From assembly GCF_009389715.1 (NCBI RefSeq), contig NC_052396.1:16616170-16680169 (forward strand): DNA of 64,000 nucleotides. Reading direction: 5' to 3'. Positions 15,078 through 25,847 of this stretch are shown one piece after another (the first letter of the stretch is position 1; every line of letters begins with the position of its first letter). The notes beneath the pieces were generated by a model. That model was given only the letters and a program-made list of their open reading frames with translations. It ran no database searches and was not told the origin of the DNA. Source of the DNA: Phoenix dactylifera. Its lineage: Eukaryota > Streptophyta > Magnoliopsida > Arecales > Arecaceae. The translations under genes were made by a program, and so were the position numbers.

Positions 15078-18000
15078 TATATGGATGCATGCATGTATCT
15101 GTGAATTATGATTTTTCGGTATATGAAGTAATCTGAATCTTCCCTCTGCTTTTGTGCAGGATAAATTGATGACTGTCCTATCAGAATCTTCAAGTGGTGG
15201 ATCTTCAGGTAGCTGGTTGTTTAAGAACAAGGAACATGGAAAGGCCAGTGCGGCAGCTAGCTTGGTACAGTTTTTGTCCTTCTGTGTTATCTGCTATTGA
15301 GCTCTTAATGACTATCAGAAAATTGATGCCTTTTGTTATTACTAACAGGGGATGATTCTGTTGTGGGATGTGGATTCTGGACTTGCTCAAATTGATAAAT
15401 ATCTGCACAGTAATGACAATCATGTTGTTGCCGGGGCTTTGCTAGGTGTTGGGATTGTCAATTGTGGTGTAAAGGATGACTGTGACCCTGTGAGTTATAT
15501 TTTGTGTGTTCTCACGGGAGCATAGAGTTTTTCTTTTGTTTGCAGTTTATCTCTTCTGGAATTCCACTGTTTATTTTTTTTTTCCAGGCATTGGCACTTC
15601 TTATTGACTTTGTTAATAAAGAGGACACTGTCATTCGAATTGGGGCAATTTTGGGCCTTGGCATTGCATATGCTGGTTCGCATAAAGATGAGGTGACATT
15701 CCTGGAGTTTCTTTTCTATCTGTAACCCCTGATTATTAGATGTTCTTGTTTTTTACTGACGTTCTTAGGAATAGCAGGTTAGAGTTCGCCTATCACTTAT
15801 CATGGGAGATCCAAAAGTGCCTCTCGAGGTTCTTGTGTTTTCTGCCATCACCCTGGGCTTGGTGTACGTTGGTTCTTGTAATGAAGAAATCGCTCAGTCT
15901 ATTATCTTTGCCTTAATGGACCGTAGTGACACTGAACTGAATGAACCACTCACCCGCCTGCTCCCTGTAGCCCTTGGCCTTCTTTACCTTGGAAAGCAGG
16001 TAGTAATTTTTTTCAGCCTCCCATGTTTTTTGTTTGTATTTCTTGTATTTGATATTTATTTTCCTCTAGCATCACTTCTGAAGTTTCATGTATGAAATTA
16101 CTGCTTCTTCCTTTCTAAAGCTATTTTCTTTTACTAAAAGCATTTTGTCAGTTGAACTTAGCCCAGGATTTCTTTTTGGTGGAAAACTGTATATTATTGG
16201 AGTCTCTTCTATTTAAATAGGAAAAAATGACCCTGATTTTGGTTGCTTTGTGTTGGTGCTCTGGTTGCATGTCTGATGGGATGACTAATTTGCTTTCTCA
16301 CCAAAAAAAAGGGGTGGGAAAGAAAGAAGACTAATAGGATGGTCTTGTAGGTCGCTGGCAAGACCAAGAGTTGCCTTGTTCTCAATCAGGGTACTAATTC
16401 AGATGGTTTCATATGTGAGCTTGAAAGCCAGGTCTAGAATGTCACTACTTTTTTTTTAAAAAAAATCTTTTTGTTTTCTGTGTGTATACTGTATATGGTG
16501 GGGAGCGGCATGGTTATTTCTTGATCTGCCTAGCTTTTTGATAAACTTTGGATAAGGCATGTTAGTTTCTTATTTTTTCACATTTTTTTGTTCAGTTGCA
16601 GTTATGAAACTATCTTGGCTGCAGATATTACCTTTATGCTGTGGACATTACTATGTTATTGATTCAAATATACATTTCACATGGTTGATTAGTAGTATGC
16701 TCTATCATGTTCTTACAATCTAGTTTAACTTTTTTGTCTGCAGGATAATGTTGAAGCTACTGCAGAGGTTTCCAAGACATTTAATGAAAAAATTAGAAAA
16801 TATTGTGATGTCACACTCTTGTCTTTGGCATATGCTGGAACAGGGAATGTGCTTAAGGTCTTGTCATATCTGTCTTAACTATGGTGCAGCATCACTTTCA
16901 ATGAGTTCAGCCAGCTGATTAGTATCATCAATTTCTCGTCATTGCAGGTCCAGAAACTTTTGGGGTACTGTGCTCAACATCTAGATAAGGGTGAGACTCA
17001 TCAGGGACCTGCTGTCCTTGGAATTGCTCTTATTGCAATGGCTGAAGAATTGGGTCTTGATATGGCAATCCGGTCTCTGGAACACCTTTTACAATATGGA
17101 GAGCAGAACATCAGACGAGCTGTACCTCTGGCTCTTGGTATACTATGCATATCCAATCCAAAGGTAGGTCAATCTTATTGATGTTGGCTTTCTAGATTTG
17201 CCACATTGCCGTTGCTATTTGAAGTTTCACACTTAGACATAAAAGGATAAAGGGGGGAAAACCACATCCTGATAATTCCCTGTTTATCAAGATGGTCATG
17301 CTTCACACGACAGTTTGGTTTGTAATGATTATTTTGACTTGAATCATGTAGAGTTGTCCGTTGAGCTGTTGCAACTGACTTGAGTTGCTGCACAGCAGAC
17401 TAAAGGCTGTTGTGGCCAAATTTTTGTTTAGATACCCCGTGACCATATGTGATTTTGCCACATAGTTGGAAGTTGTTGAATAGAGCAAGAAAATGAATAG
17501 AGAAGCAGGAGGAGGCTGTTGCTTCCCTACTCCGAAATTTTTGGTTTTAAGTATCCATTCTAAAATGTGATATTTGGTCCGCCGAAATTCCTTGACGTGG
17601 TATCTACAGACTCCTACAACATGAAACTTTATCTCTTGACCTTGTCTTTTCAAACCTTTCAACTTGAATTGGAGACACCATAATGGCTGGGTGACCAAAC
17701 TGGCTGAAAATCAGCCATCCTATCTTTAATTTAAAATTTTTATAGCAATTATTGTTTTGCGGCTTACATAGTCCTGTTTGATCAGGTCAATGTCATGGAC
17801 ACACTAAGCAGACTCAGTCATGATACAGATGGCGATGTGTCTATGGTTTGTGCCCCTATACAGTGATTTTTTCATTTTATTTCATTAGGTCATTACTTGT
17901 AATCTTACATTTGTTCTGCAGGCAGCAATTATTTCCCTGGGCTTGATAGGTGCAGGCACCAATAATGCTCGAATAGCTGGCATGCTTCGCAACCTTTCAA

Positions 18001-18833
18001 GTTATTACTACAAAGAAGCTGGCCACCTCTTCTGTGTAAGCATAAGTATCCTTTTCCTTTGTATTTAGCAACTGGCATTATTCTCAAGTTGCACCATTTT
18101 ATAAATAATATGTAGGTGAGGATTGCTCAAGGTCTTGTACACCTGGGGAAGGGTTTGCTAACTCTTTTGCCTTACCACTCTGATCGGTTTCTATTGTCAC
18201 CGTTAGTATTTTCCTTGGAATCTTTTCATCTTTTGATATGATAAACAAATGTAAACCCCATAAATCACAATTATTGACTCTTTGCAGGACGGCTCTTGCC
18301 GGGCTTGTTACTGTATTGCACGCTTGTTTGGACATGAAGTCTATTATCCTTGGGAAGTATCATTACATGCTTTATATCCTTGTCTTAGCGATGCAGGTGT
18401 GGCTTGAAACATCTAACCCATGCTTTTTCTTTGTAAGCCTGGCTCAATAAATTTGAAGCTCTCTCTTTCATTGCAGCCAAGGATGTTAATGACAGTGGAT
18501 GAAAATCTGAAGCCTCTCTCTGTTCCTGTACGTGTGGGTCAGGCTGTTGATGTGGTTGGCCAGGCAGGACGGCCAAAGACTATTACTGGATTCCAGACAC
18601 ATTCTACTCCTGTCTTACTTGCAGCAGGCGAACGAGCTGAGCTGGCCACTGAGAAGTATGATAACACATTGAGTCTTTGGATTGCATATCTTTGTTTTCA
18701 TTCTTGTTTAATTGTTACCTTAGTGCTTGAATGTGTTGACTTTGTTTATATATGCAGATATATTCCACTCACACCGGTATTGGAAGGATTTGTTATCCTG
18801 AGAGAGAATCCAGATTATCAGGATGATCGTTAA
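2411..18833 (+). CDS. RPN1: 26S proteasome regulatory subunit RPN1 (PSMD2 homologue), 5'-partial, 21 exons
   Basis: Large non-ATPase scaffold of the 26S proteasome base; in the family it docks ubiquitin receptors and the deubiquitinase Ubp6 in nucleus and cytosol. Exons read from the sequence: 2411-2478, 6202-6244, 10016-10081, 10263-10301, 10373-10455, 13229-13343, 13460-13534, 13823-13981, 14697-14804, 15160-15264, 15349-15489, 15588-15692, 15778-15999, 16744-16857, 16948-17163, 17786-17845, 17922-18035, 18116-18201, 18288-18396, 18477-18655, 18758-18833. All borders are GT/AG and the frame stays open for 760 codons to TAA at 18831. The first visible exon encodes [20 protein letters not shown]. 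An acidic stretch ([18 protein letters not shown]) is in the exon at 13823. Proteasome/cyclosome repeats rich in Gly-Ala-Leu fill the exons from 15349 to 18035. The C-terminus has the conserved [20 protein letters not shown]. Plant RPN1 is about 890 residues, so roughly 130 N-terminal residues lie upstream of the window. No internal stop or frameshift is seen. Confidence 0.96.
3785..4031. mobile_element. GTACCG-rich MITE-like element, copy A
   Basis: Begins GCAAGGTCTGTCGTAC and contains repeated GTACCGACTGGTACGG, GGTACAAACC and ACCGATACGGTATCC blocks, like the better-bounded copy at 41871-42035. Ends and target duplication are not clear here, so the borders are approximate. Confidence 0.45.
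4039..4089. repeat. degenerate plant telomere-like repeats (TTTAGGG)n
   Basis: Several TTTAGGG or near-TTTAGGG units in about 50 bp, ending exactly where the second copy of the 1.3-kb duplication begins. This is an interstitial telomere-like tract, not a chromosome end. Confidence 0.6.
7570..7617. repeat. (GA)n microsatellite in RPN1 intron 2
   Basis: GAGCGAGCGAGAGAGAG… followed by uninterrupted GA repeats to about 7616. It lies in the intron between the exons ending at 6244 and starting at 10016. Confidence 0.9.
7835..9325. mobile_element. two related repeat copies with GA-rich bodies and a shared GTTCGGC…AACC end
   Basis: The stretch about 7835-7910 (CTTGTTCGGTATACTTCGAA … GGCAAACCTTGCT) is repeated at about 9245-9325 (CTTGTTCGGCACACCCCGAA … CGAACCATGCT). 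Both are preceded by purine-rich (GA/GGGA) tracts, at 7570-7650 and 8900-9090. The second also has ACCGGTATCGG and CCGGTTTGCACGGTATG near 8815-8870, recalling the GTACCG family. No clean target duplication was found. The intervening 7.9-8.8 kb holds hAT-like GGCTTGGxxC-type low-complexity DNA and no exon. Confidence 0.45.
10404..10527 (+). repeat. partial duplication of RPN1 exon 5 (window count) into the following intron
   Basis: The exon segment ATGCTACAAATTACAAGAGG…TGTATCTTA (10404-10442) is followed, 20-odd bases after the splice donor at 10456, by a diverged copy (about 10473-10505: ATGCTACAAATTAAAAGAGA…) and a shorter third copy (about 10508-10527: AGGGCATGTTACAAATTAC). The copies lack the donor and are presumably spliced out. 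Confidence 0.7.
12737..12764. repeat. poly-C homopolymer tract in RPN1 intron
   Basis: About 25 consecutive C residues followed by CTTTTTCTTCTTTTTT. Homopolymers of this length are mutable, and the exact length may be unreliable in an assembly. Confidence 0.85.
14820..15082. repeat. (ATAC)n / (AT)n microsatellite in RPN1 intron
   Basis: Starts about 16 bp after the splice donor at 14805, after a poly-T. ACATACATATACATAC-type repeats run to ~14970 and a pure AT tract covers about 15020-15072. It produces long artificial open frames rich in Met-Tyr-Val-Cys. Confidence 0.95.
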
Positions 18834-20938
18834 GGACCTGCAACTACACATCCTGCATGGAAGACTGGGTGAAGTTGGTGTATACACGGTGTTAGACGCA
18901 CTGCTTTTGTTTGAGAAACATGGCTCTGACAGCTATAAACACAGTGCCAGTTCGGAGCCCGAAAGGGCGCTGGGGAAGGGATGGTATGGTTGTAACCGAA
19001 CCAAACATAAGAGATTTTTCCAAAGATTTTGTTTTTTATTTTGTTAAACTACATGCTACCCTGTCAATCCATTATTTTTCCTATTCAAATGTCTGTGTTG
19101 TTTCTCTTCGACATAGAAAAATCCTCAGCAATTTTGTATAAAATCTTTGAGAAAGGACTCAGTACTAGTTGTTCAGTTTGCTTCCTCACACTTGTTACAA
19201 GCACTTTTACAACCTTCATTTTCGGCTAGAGCTGCAAATAGGTCGGGTCAAATTGCGTCTTTGCAGAACAGTTTCATATTCAACTTTTGATTTTGGATCC
19301 AAAGCTTAACTCGGATTAGGTCCATAGTAGATATATCAAAGCTAGCAGATTATTTGGGTTGGGTCAGAGTCAAGCATGATGCATGTGAGGCTGCGGTTGG
19401 ATCGAGCATTTTATTCAGGCATTTTTGTAGCTAATTAAATATAAAATTAATAAATTTTGAATTAAAATTAAAAAGACTAATTTAAATATTATTATTATTA
19501 TTATTTTTAATCTTGTTCAAGAAATTGATCATTTTTGAGGTACAGGTTTATGAACTATAGTTTTAAAAAATATATATTTACATGTTTGAGAAATACTATA
19601 TATAAGAATTTAGCAAAGCAAACAATGGATATTTAAATATGAATACGTGAAAGGTGAGAGAAGATAGGGTTCTTGAGGGATTGGGCTAAATGAAGGATAA
19701 TTGAATGAATTGGAAGGATATTTAAGTGAAGGAGAAGAGTTGTAATTTGGGTTTCGAGTAGGTCGCTTTGGGTTGGGTCCTTTTTTTTATTGACCTAAAC
19801 TAGATCTTAAAAAAATACATGGGTCAGGCCGGTCAGAAAATATAAAATTTAGGTTTAACTCGATTTCAAACGGATCTAAATTTTGACTTCAACTAGACCA
19901 ATAGGTTTGTAAACACAAATCAGATTGGGATCGAGTTAGGTCTCAAGTTCCGGTCTGTTTGCAACCTTGCTTTTAGCCTTAATGGGGATGACTTCCACCT
20001 TATTGTGCTAGTATCACACCATTACTAAGTCATGATTTCTTGCCCATCTTCTTCGACTGAAACCATATTTGCGGTTACTACCCGAAACAAATCTTCCTCG
20101 GGCTCTGTCAGGAACCCGTCAATCTCACTCCAGTCTATTTCTGTATCATATATTGTTACCATTTAAAATACCAACCAATTATGCAAAAAAAAATAATTTT
20201 TATTATAACAATATATTATTTTAATCAAAATACATAGTTATTGTAATACAAAAATATTTATTAAAATATAGATATTATTACTACCACAAAATTAAATTCA
20301 TGGTGGGGCTTCCCTCAAAATAATAACTATATGGTATTATAATAATCAAATAATGATACTATTGATGGCATTATTATTAATATTATTTTGTTATTATAAT
20401 TCTCATTATAACCATTACTATATATAGCTTAATAATTATATATTATAATAATATAACAACGTAATATAATTTCATTGTGATAGCATGATAATAGTATAAT
20501 TATAATAATTTTAAAATAATATGACAGTAATATTATTGTGATTATAATTATCAATAAAGTTTTAGATATTATCATAATTATTATTGTAACCATCATTATA
20601 TGATATTATAACTACAATAATATAATGTAACACATGAAATTTACATAATATATCATTTAGAATATAATGCAAGAAATGTATATAAGAACATATTGGTAAT
20701 ATATTGTATTAGATCAAATATGCTGTTATATGTTAACATTATAACATGTATTACAAACATAAGTATATAATAATTGTGCTATTATTTATGATATTAATTT
20801 ATAATATTGCAATAATTATATCATACATAATATACAATACTATTATACAATAATTTATAATTTAATAATATATTATAAATGAACAAACTTATATTTTTAT
20901 TATATATGAATATAAGATAATATAATATATAAAGAGAT
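18834..20938. other. RPN1 3' UTR and AT-rich intergenic DNA
   Basis: The first few hundred bases after the RPN1 stop are the likely 3' UTR. Then come the MITE-like element at 19227-19968 and, from about 20150 to 20930, very AT-rich DNA dominated by TAT/AAT words. No gene supported. Confidence 0.6.
19227..19968. mobile_element. degraded hAT-like MITE
   Basis: Left end TAGAGCTGCAAATAGGTCGG and right end (reverse complement) CAAGGTTGCAAACAGACCGG form an imperfect inverted repeat of the TGCAAA…GGTC type common in plant hAT MITEs. Candidate 8-bp flanks (TTTTCGGC / TTTTAGCC) match at only 6 of 8 bases. The interior is AT-rich with GGTCGGGTC, GGGTTGGGTC and similar words. No coding capacity is visible. 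Confidence 0.45.
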
Positions 20939-21480
20939 TGATTTGGCTACACTTGAGTGGAACGCCACTTAACTCGTAAGATCTAAATTAGATAATTGGA
21001 ACCCTACATTAATGATTCGAGCCATTGGATATAATTCACTAACTCTAAACTACTTTAACACCAAAAATTATGTGATTTAAAGAGCTCTAACATATGCATC
21101 CAGTGGTCAAAGATTTGGGCAATTCAAATAATATGATAAATATATATTCTTTTTGACCACTTGATGTATAAGTAAGAGTGCTCAAATCACATTATTTTTT
21201 ATATATAAGTAGTTTTCAGGCAGTTGATCACGTCCAATGATTGAATCACTGATTTAGGATTCTCATCATCCAATTTAGGCATGATCGAATTTGAGTGAAG
21301 ATCTTTTTGACTACTTAATGTTTATACTATGGGTCTCCCAATTCCATAATTTTTAGTATGTAAGCAATTTAGAGATAGTAGATCATATTTAACTGCTTGA
21401 ATCATTAACGTGAGACCCCCATCATCTGATCTAGATTTGGCCAGATTTGAATAGAGATTCACTCAAGTGTAACCAAGTCA
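20939..21480. mobile_element. non-autonomous terminal-inverted-repeat element with internal repeated arms
   Basis: Left end GATTTGGCTACACTTGAGTG and right end (reverse complement) GACTTGGTTACACTTGAGTG are a ~20-bp inverted repeat with two mismatches. Inside, a unit starting near ATTAATGATTCGAGCCATTG recurs at least three times: one + copy (about 21010-21110) and two - copies (about 21140-21260 and 21290-21410). No clear target duplication and no coding region were seen. Confidence 0.65.
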
Positions 21481-22069
21481 GTATATATGATTTCAGTATT
21501 ATTATCTTCTATATAATATTAAAATAATTATTATTTTATATAATATTATAGTAGTTAATATAATAATTGTAATAGTATGTAGTTACTATAACCATGAAGT
21601 TGTTCTTATAATAATGTATTATATATTGATATGTTATATGATATACTAAAAAGTCAATAGTGAGTTGTTGGCCAAAGTCATAAAAATAAATAATTCACTA
21701 TTTTCATTTGTAATCTTATTAGGTCATTTTAAGGTTGTCACACCTCTTTCAATATTAGACAATGAACTAGTTTCAAATGTTTTTGTAATTATCGGCAAAA
21801 ACAATAATTCTATTTGTAGTTCCAAACTTTCTGCCTCCATCACTTTTGCGGATTTGCTTTTATTGTAACCTCTTAAAATGTTAGTGCTTGCTGTAACCTC
21901 CTAAAGTGGCAATATATGGTTGTTTCAATAGGGCCACCAACTGCAAGTGATCTAGTAAACTATTTCTTAACGGCTTACTTTAAGCAAATTTAGGTTTGGC
22001 ATAAATAATTTCATGTCACAAACAAGTCAACCCTCCTATATTCATTTATTAAACAAATCGAATTTAGAT

Positions 22070-22474
22070 TTAGACCTTTGATATGCTTAACCCATTTTGA
22101 CATGTTTAATATAAGATCAAATTATAACCTAACCCATTTAACCTATTAAAGATCTACTTAACCTGTTCAAATCCATTTAATATATGCTTTTGTTCCTTTT
22201 AACTTGACCTGCTTGACTTGTTTAACACGTTTAAACCTATTTAATCTGTTTAAAACTCACTTAACCTATTTAACTCGTTTAACTTGATTTAATCTATTTA
22301 TTAAACAAGTTATGCAAGTCGAGTCGGATTACCTATTTAATAAGCTCAGGATCGGATTTAAATTTTTGACCTATTTAGTAAATAGGTTAGGTTTAGGTTA
22401 ATAAATTTTTGACCTGAGCCACATCCGACACGATCTGTATGCAACCTAGTTCGATTGGTTTGCCATCTCTAATT
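22070..22474. mobile_element. hAT-like MITE fragment with AACCTATTTAA-type short repeats
   Basis: Many near-periodic AACCTATTTAAC / TTTAACTTGTTTAA words between about 22070 and 22290. The right end read in reverse is TAGAGATGGCAAACCAATCG, a typical plant hAT MITE terminus. I could not locate the left end. Confidence 0.45.
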
Positions 22475-22495
22475 ACAAACTTGATGCAGAAGGGA

Positions 22496-22785
22496 TAGAG
22501 TTGGGCACTGGGCCGGGCCGCCCACGGCCCGGCACGGCCCGCCCACGGCCCGGCACGGCCCGCTTGCTACAGTGCCGGGCCGTGCTGGGTCACAGGGTAC
22601 TGGCCCGCGGGCCGAGCCCGGCACGGCCCGCTTCGGGCCTGGGCCGGCACGGCCCGCTCTATGCCCGCGGGCCAAGCACGGCACGGCCCGCGGGCCAGCC
22701 CGGCACGGCCCATAAGGGCCTAGGCCGGGCTGGCCCGCGGGCCTGGCACGGTCCGGGCCTGGGCCCGGCCCGGCCCGATAAAAAT
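22496..22785. repeat. GC-rich subterminal repeat array, 3' end of hAT copy 1
   Basis: At least six GGCACGGCCC motifs plus CCACGGCCCGG variants and inverted forms in 290 bp, against an AT-rich surround. Such arrays in hAT elements usually hold transposase binding sites. The overlapping open frames (Arg/Pro/Gly-rich) are composition artefacts. Confidence 0.85.
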
Positions 22786-23101
22786 TAATGCTTCATAAAT
22801 TTCCTAAAAAAATTAATAAATATTGAAAACTAAGGATTTATGAATATAAAGCCACCTTAATGGTGGGGGGTTTGGCATAGACCCCTACCAGTTTATTAAT
22901 TTAAATCAAAATGGTACATGAAGGGAGGTTTGGACCTTGGTCTGACCTCTATAATACAATAAGAAACTAAGAAAGGGCCGAGGTTTGGACCTTGGTCTGA
23001 CCTCCAGAATACAATAAAAATGTACAATTATAAAAAATTAAGAAATCTTACTAATCATCAGTGATTCAGTGAATCAGTATTCACTCTTCAGTCTTCAGTC
23101 T

Positions 23102-25126
23102 TCAGTCTTCAGTAGTGTTTGTATCATCATCATCAGAGGATGTTGTATTATGTCCACCTTTATCTTGAAGTCTTGCCTCAGCATCCAACCAATCCTTGAA
23201 GCAGAGAAGCATCTCCACCGTTTCGCCCGTCATCCTACTTCTCTTTTCGTCAAGAACACGCCGACCTGCACTAAAAGCGGATTCCGATGCTACCGTGGAC
23301 ATCGGCACAGCTAAAATATCGCGTGCAATTGCAGACATAACAGGATATTGATTTCTAACACTCTTCCACCAAGATAATACATCTAGATTCTCTATTTGAT
23401 TTTCATCATATGCAGACTGAAGATCATTTCGTAAATAAAATTCTAGTTCACTACTTAAAGATGAAGAAGATGAAGAGGAACTTGAAGCATGTGTGTGTCT
23501 TCTCTGTGCAATGAATGAAAAAATAGATGACGAACGAGAACTACTAGAAGAAGAAATAGAGGTTTGTATTTGTGTTCTAGATCCACGAATTTTTTCATCA
23601 TATATAGCATAAATATCATAAAGAAGTTGTTTTACCTCATCTTTAGCAGATTCAGAATCTTGATTCATATTTTCAGAATATGCATCAAATAAAATTAGCA
23701 CGCCATTTAATTTAACTCTAGGATCAAATACAGCAGCTAAGTTATGCATAGGACATATCTTGTCCCAATACTCATTCCATTTAGATTCCATTAGGTCAAT
23801 AATAGGCATTAAAACATCATCATATCTATGTTCTGCAAATTTTTGACTAATTATATATGCTTGTTGTAAAAATGAACATGAAGTAGGGTAATAAATACCA
23901 GAAAGAACATTGGTAGCATTATAAAAACTAAGCAAAAAATCTTCCAAAATTTTTTCTTTATTCTAATCAGTTTCAGACAATGTAAAGCCTAATCCACGAT
24001 CATTAATATATGCACTTAATAAGTTTTTATATGGGTGTGCATCATGTATCATGCTATATGTGGAGTTCCAACGAGTAATTACATCAAGTTTAAATTTTTT
24101 AAAACGTTTACCATGATTTATGCATAATTCCTTAAATTCTTGAAGTCTTGATCTTGAAGCATGAATAAAAGAAACTGCATTTCTAATTTTTGAAATCACA
24201 TCTTGAATCATGCCCATGCCAGCTTGAACAGAAAGATTTAAGATATGACATGCACATCTAATATGCAGTAAATTTCCATCTAATATGGGATGCAATGAGT
24301 CTTTTAATAATGCAACAGCAGAATTATTATTAGATGCATTATCAAAAGTAATAGACATAATTTTATCATTAATATTATATGAACATGCAGTTTGATAAAT
24401 AATATTTGAAATTTGTTGCCCAGAATGTGGAAAATCAAAAGCACGAAAAGCAAGAATACGTTTATTTAATTGCCAATCATTATCAATATAATGAGCAGTA
24501 ATGGCAATAAAACAATTACTACCTACAGATGCTGACCAAATATCAGAAGTTAATGAAATTTTTACATTTAAAGTAGAAAGTGTTTCAATTAAATTTTGTT
24601 TCATTGCTAAAAAGTTGGTCATAGCTACTCTTCTAAATGTACGCCTACTAGTTCTTTTGTAAGCAGGTTGTAGGTTTAATTGAACATATTCTTCAAAATT
24701 AAAAGATTCACATAAACTAAAAGGTAATTCATCCTTAACTATCCATTTTACAAGTGCTTTTCTTTGATTTTCATGATTATATGCAAAATTACCTACAAGT
24801 AATCCCCCTTGTATATTAAGGGTACTTTGAGTTTGAGCATGAGAATCATGCATCCTATGACTCTCTTGATGTCTTTTTAAATGCCCTGTTCCTCCACTAC
24901 TACTACAACTATAAAGTTTGGCACATTTTTTACATCTAGCTTTTCAGACTCCATCAACCATAACTCTATCAAATTCATTCCATACAGCACTAGTCCTCTT
25001 ACGAGAAGAGGTTTGATCTTCACTCGGTTCACCAGTTCTAGAGGAACTAGGAACATGGGGTTGGGGATTAGTTTCTTCTCCCTCAGAAACAGGAATGCCA
25101 AACTGACTTTCCTCAAAAGATGACAT
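23102..25126 (-). pseudogene. hAT transposase (BED zinc finger / RICESLEEPER-like), two in-frame stops
   Basis: One continuous frame of 675 codons from ATG at 25126, interrupted only by TGA at 24946-24944 (codon 61) and TAG at 23965-23963 (codon 388). In both cases the relative at 58915-61784 has TGG (Trp). In order: Ser/Glu-rich N-terminus; BED-type zinc finger with CKKCAKLY and HLKRHQESH (about codons 64-90); the hAT catalytic core with TSDIWSASVG, ITFDNASNNN and CACHILNLSV, which carry the first two acidic catalytic positions and the CxxH motif; then the C-terminal dimerisation domain (about codons 580-660) with SWWKSVRNQYPVMS and VASESAFSAGRRVLDEKRS. In an active hAT the protein binds the element ends in the nucleus and cuts by a hairpin mechanism. 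A rare readthrough product cannot be excluded; domesticated function is unlikely given the intact element ends. Confidence 0.93.
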
Positions 25127-25394
25127 ATCTATGATTAATTCAAAAAATAAAAACTAACCGCAAGGAGGAATTGAGTAGAGGGTCGGAGGGCAGAGGCAGA
25201 GCCGAGATTCCGAGCTTCCTCTTGTGCTCTCAACAGAAGCGACCTTCTCTTCTCAACAGGAACCTCCTCTTGTGTAGCACTTGAACAAACTAAAAATTAA
25301 ATTGCTAGAAGAGCACTTTAGAAGAGAAAAATAATAGCAGTAGAGAAGGAGAGAATGAGAGGTTTGGTGTGGTGAGAATGAGGGAGGAATGGGC

Positions 25395-25402
25395 TATTTA
25401 TA
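25395..25402 (-). promoter_or_regulatory. TATA box of hAT copy 1 transposase
   Basis: TATAAATA on the - strand about 270 bp upstream of the transposase ATG and just inside the subterminal array. The equivalent TATAAATA is kept in copy 2 at 59314-59321. Confidence 0.6.
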
Positions 25403-25484
25403 GAAGCCCAAAATTTTTTTTTCCCAAAATACCCCTCAATTCAACCGTTATTGGACTGTTGGGAGGGGTAAAATGGACTTTTTC

Positions 25485-25839
25485 CCGAAAATAGCCGTTG
25501 GAAACGGCTATTTTCCTCCCCCCTATCCGGCACGGCCCGTCTGGAGCCGTTGCGGGCCGTGCCAGGCACGACCCGTTTGAAGCCGTTGCGGGCCGTGCCA
25601 GGCACGGCCCGTTTGCGCCCGTTACGGGCCGTGCCTGGCACGGCCCGTGGCGTGCCATGCCCGGCCCGGCCCGCCAATAGACGGGCCTGGGGCCGGGCCG
25701 GGCTGGCGTTCCGTGCTGGACGGGCCGTGCCAGGCACGGCCCGCTTCATAAGCGGGCCGGGCCAGGCACGGCCCGTTTAGTCCTTTGGCCCGGTGGGCCT
25801 GGGCCGGGCCGGCCCGGCACGGCCCGTTGCCCAACACTA
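25485..25839. repeat. GC-rich subterminal repeat array and hairpin, 5' end of hAT copy 1
   Basis: Multiple GGCACGGCCC / GGGCCGTGCC half-sites, often back to back as palindromes, between about 25530 and 25835. Just inside lies a perfect short hairpin, AAAATAGCCGTT – GGA – AACGGCTATTTT (about 25485-25512). The same hairpin stem is kept in copy 2 at about 59206-59232. Confidence 0.85.
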
Positions 25840-25847
25840 AGAAGGGA

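Larger units (their letters stand above)
22496..25839 (-). mobile_element. complete hAT DNA transposon, copy 1
   Basis: Both ends and the target duplication are visible. AGAAGGGA flanks it at 22488-22495 and 25840-25847. Terminal inverted repeats are TAGAGTTGGGCA at the left (22496) and TAGTGTTGGGCAACGGGCC at the right end read in reverse. Length is 3344 bp. The element reads right to left: GC-rich subterminal array, hairpin, TATA box, transposase (25126 to 23102), then a second GC-rich array. The 8-bp duplication, TAGnG termini and BED-type transposase place it in the hAT superfamily. An exact 8-bp duplication suggests relatively recent insertion. The transposase frame carries two stops, so this copy is not autonomous as read. 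A shorter relative lies at 58915-61784. Confidence 0.95.

Noticed and set aside
14742..15090. Open frames rich in MYVCMYVY
   Set aside because: They are translations of the ATAC/AT microsatellite in an RPN1 intron.
22469..22788. Arg/Pro/Gly-rich open frames on both strands
   Set aside because: They come from the GC-rich subterminal array of the hAT element; the same effect occurs at 25398-25906, 58870-59398 and 61519-61792.
24877..25123. Separate frames overlapping the hAT N-terminus on both strands
   Set aside because: Out of frame with the BED-finger transposase, which explains the region.
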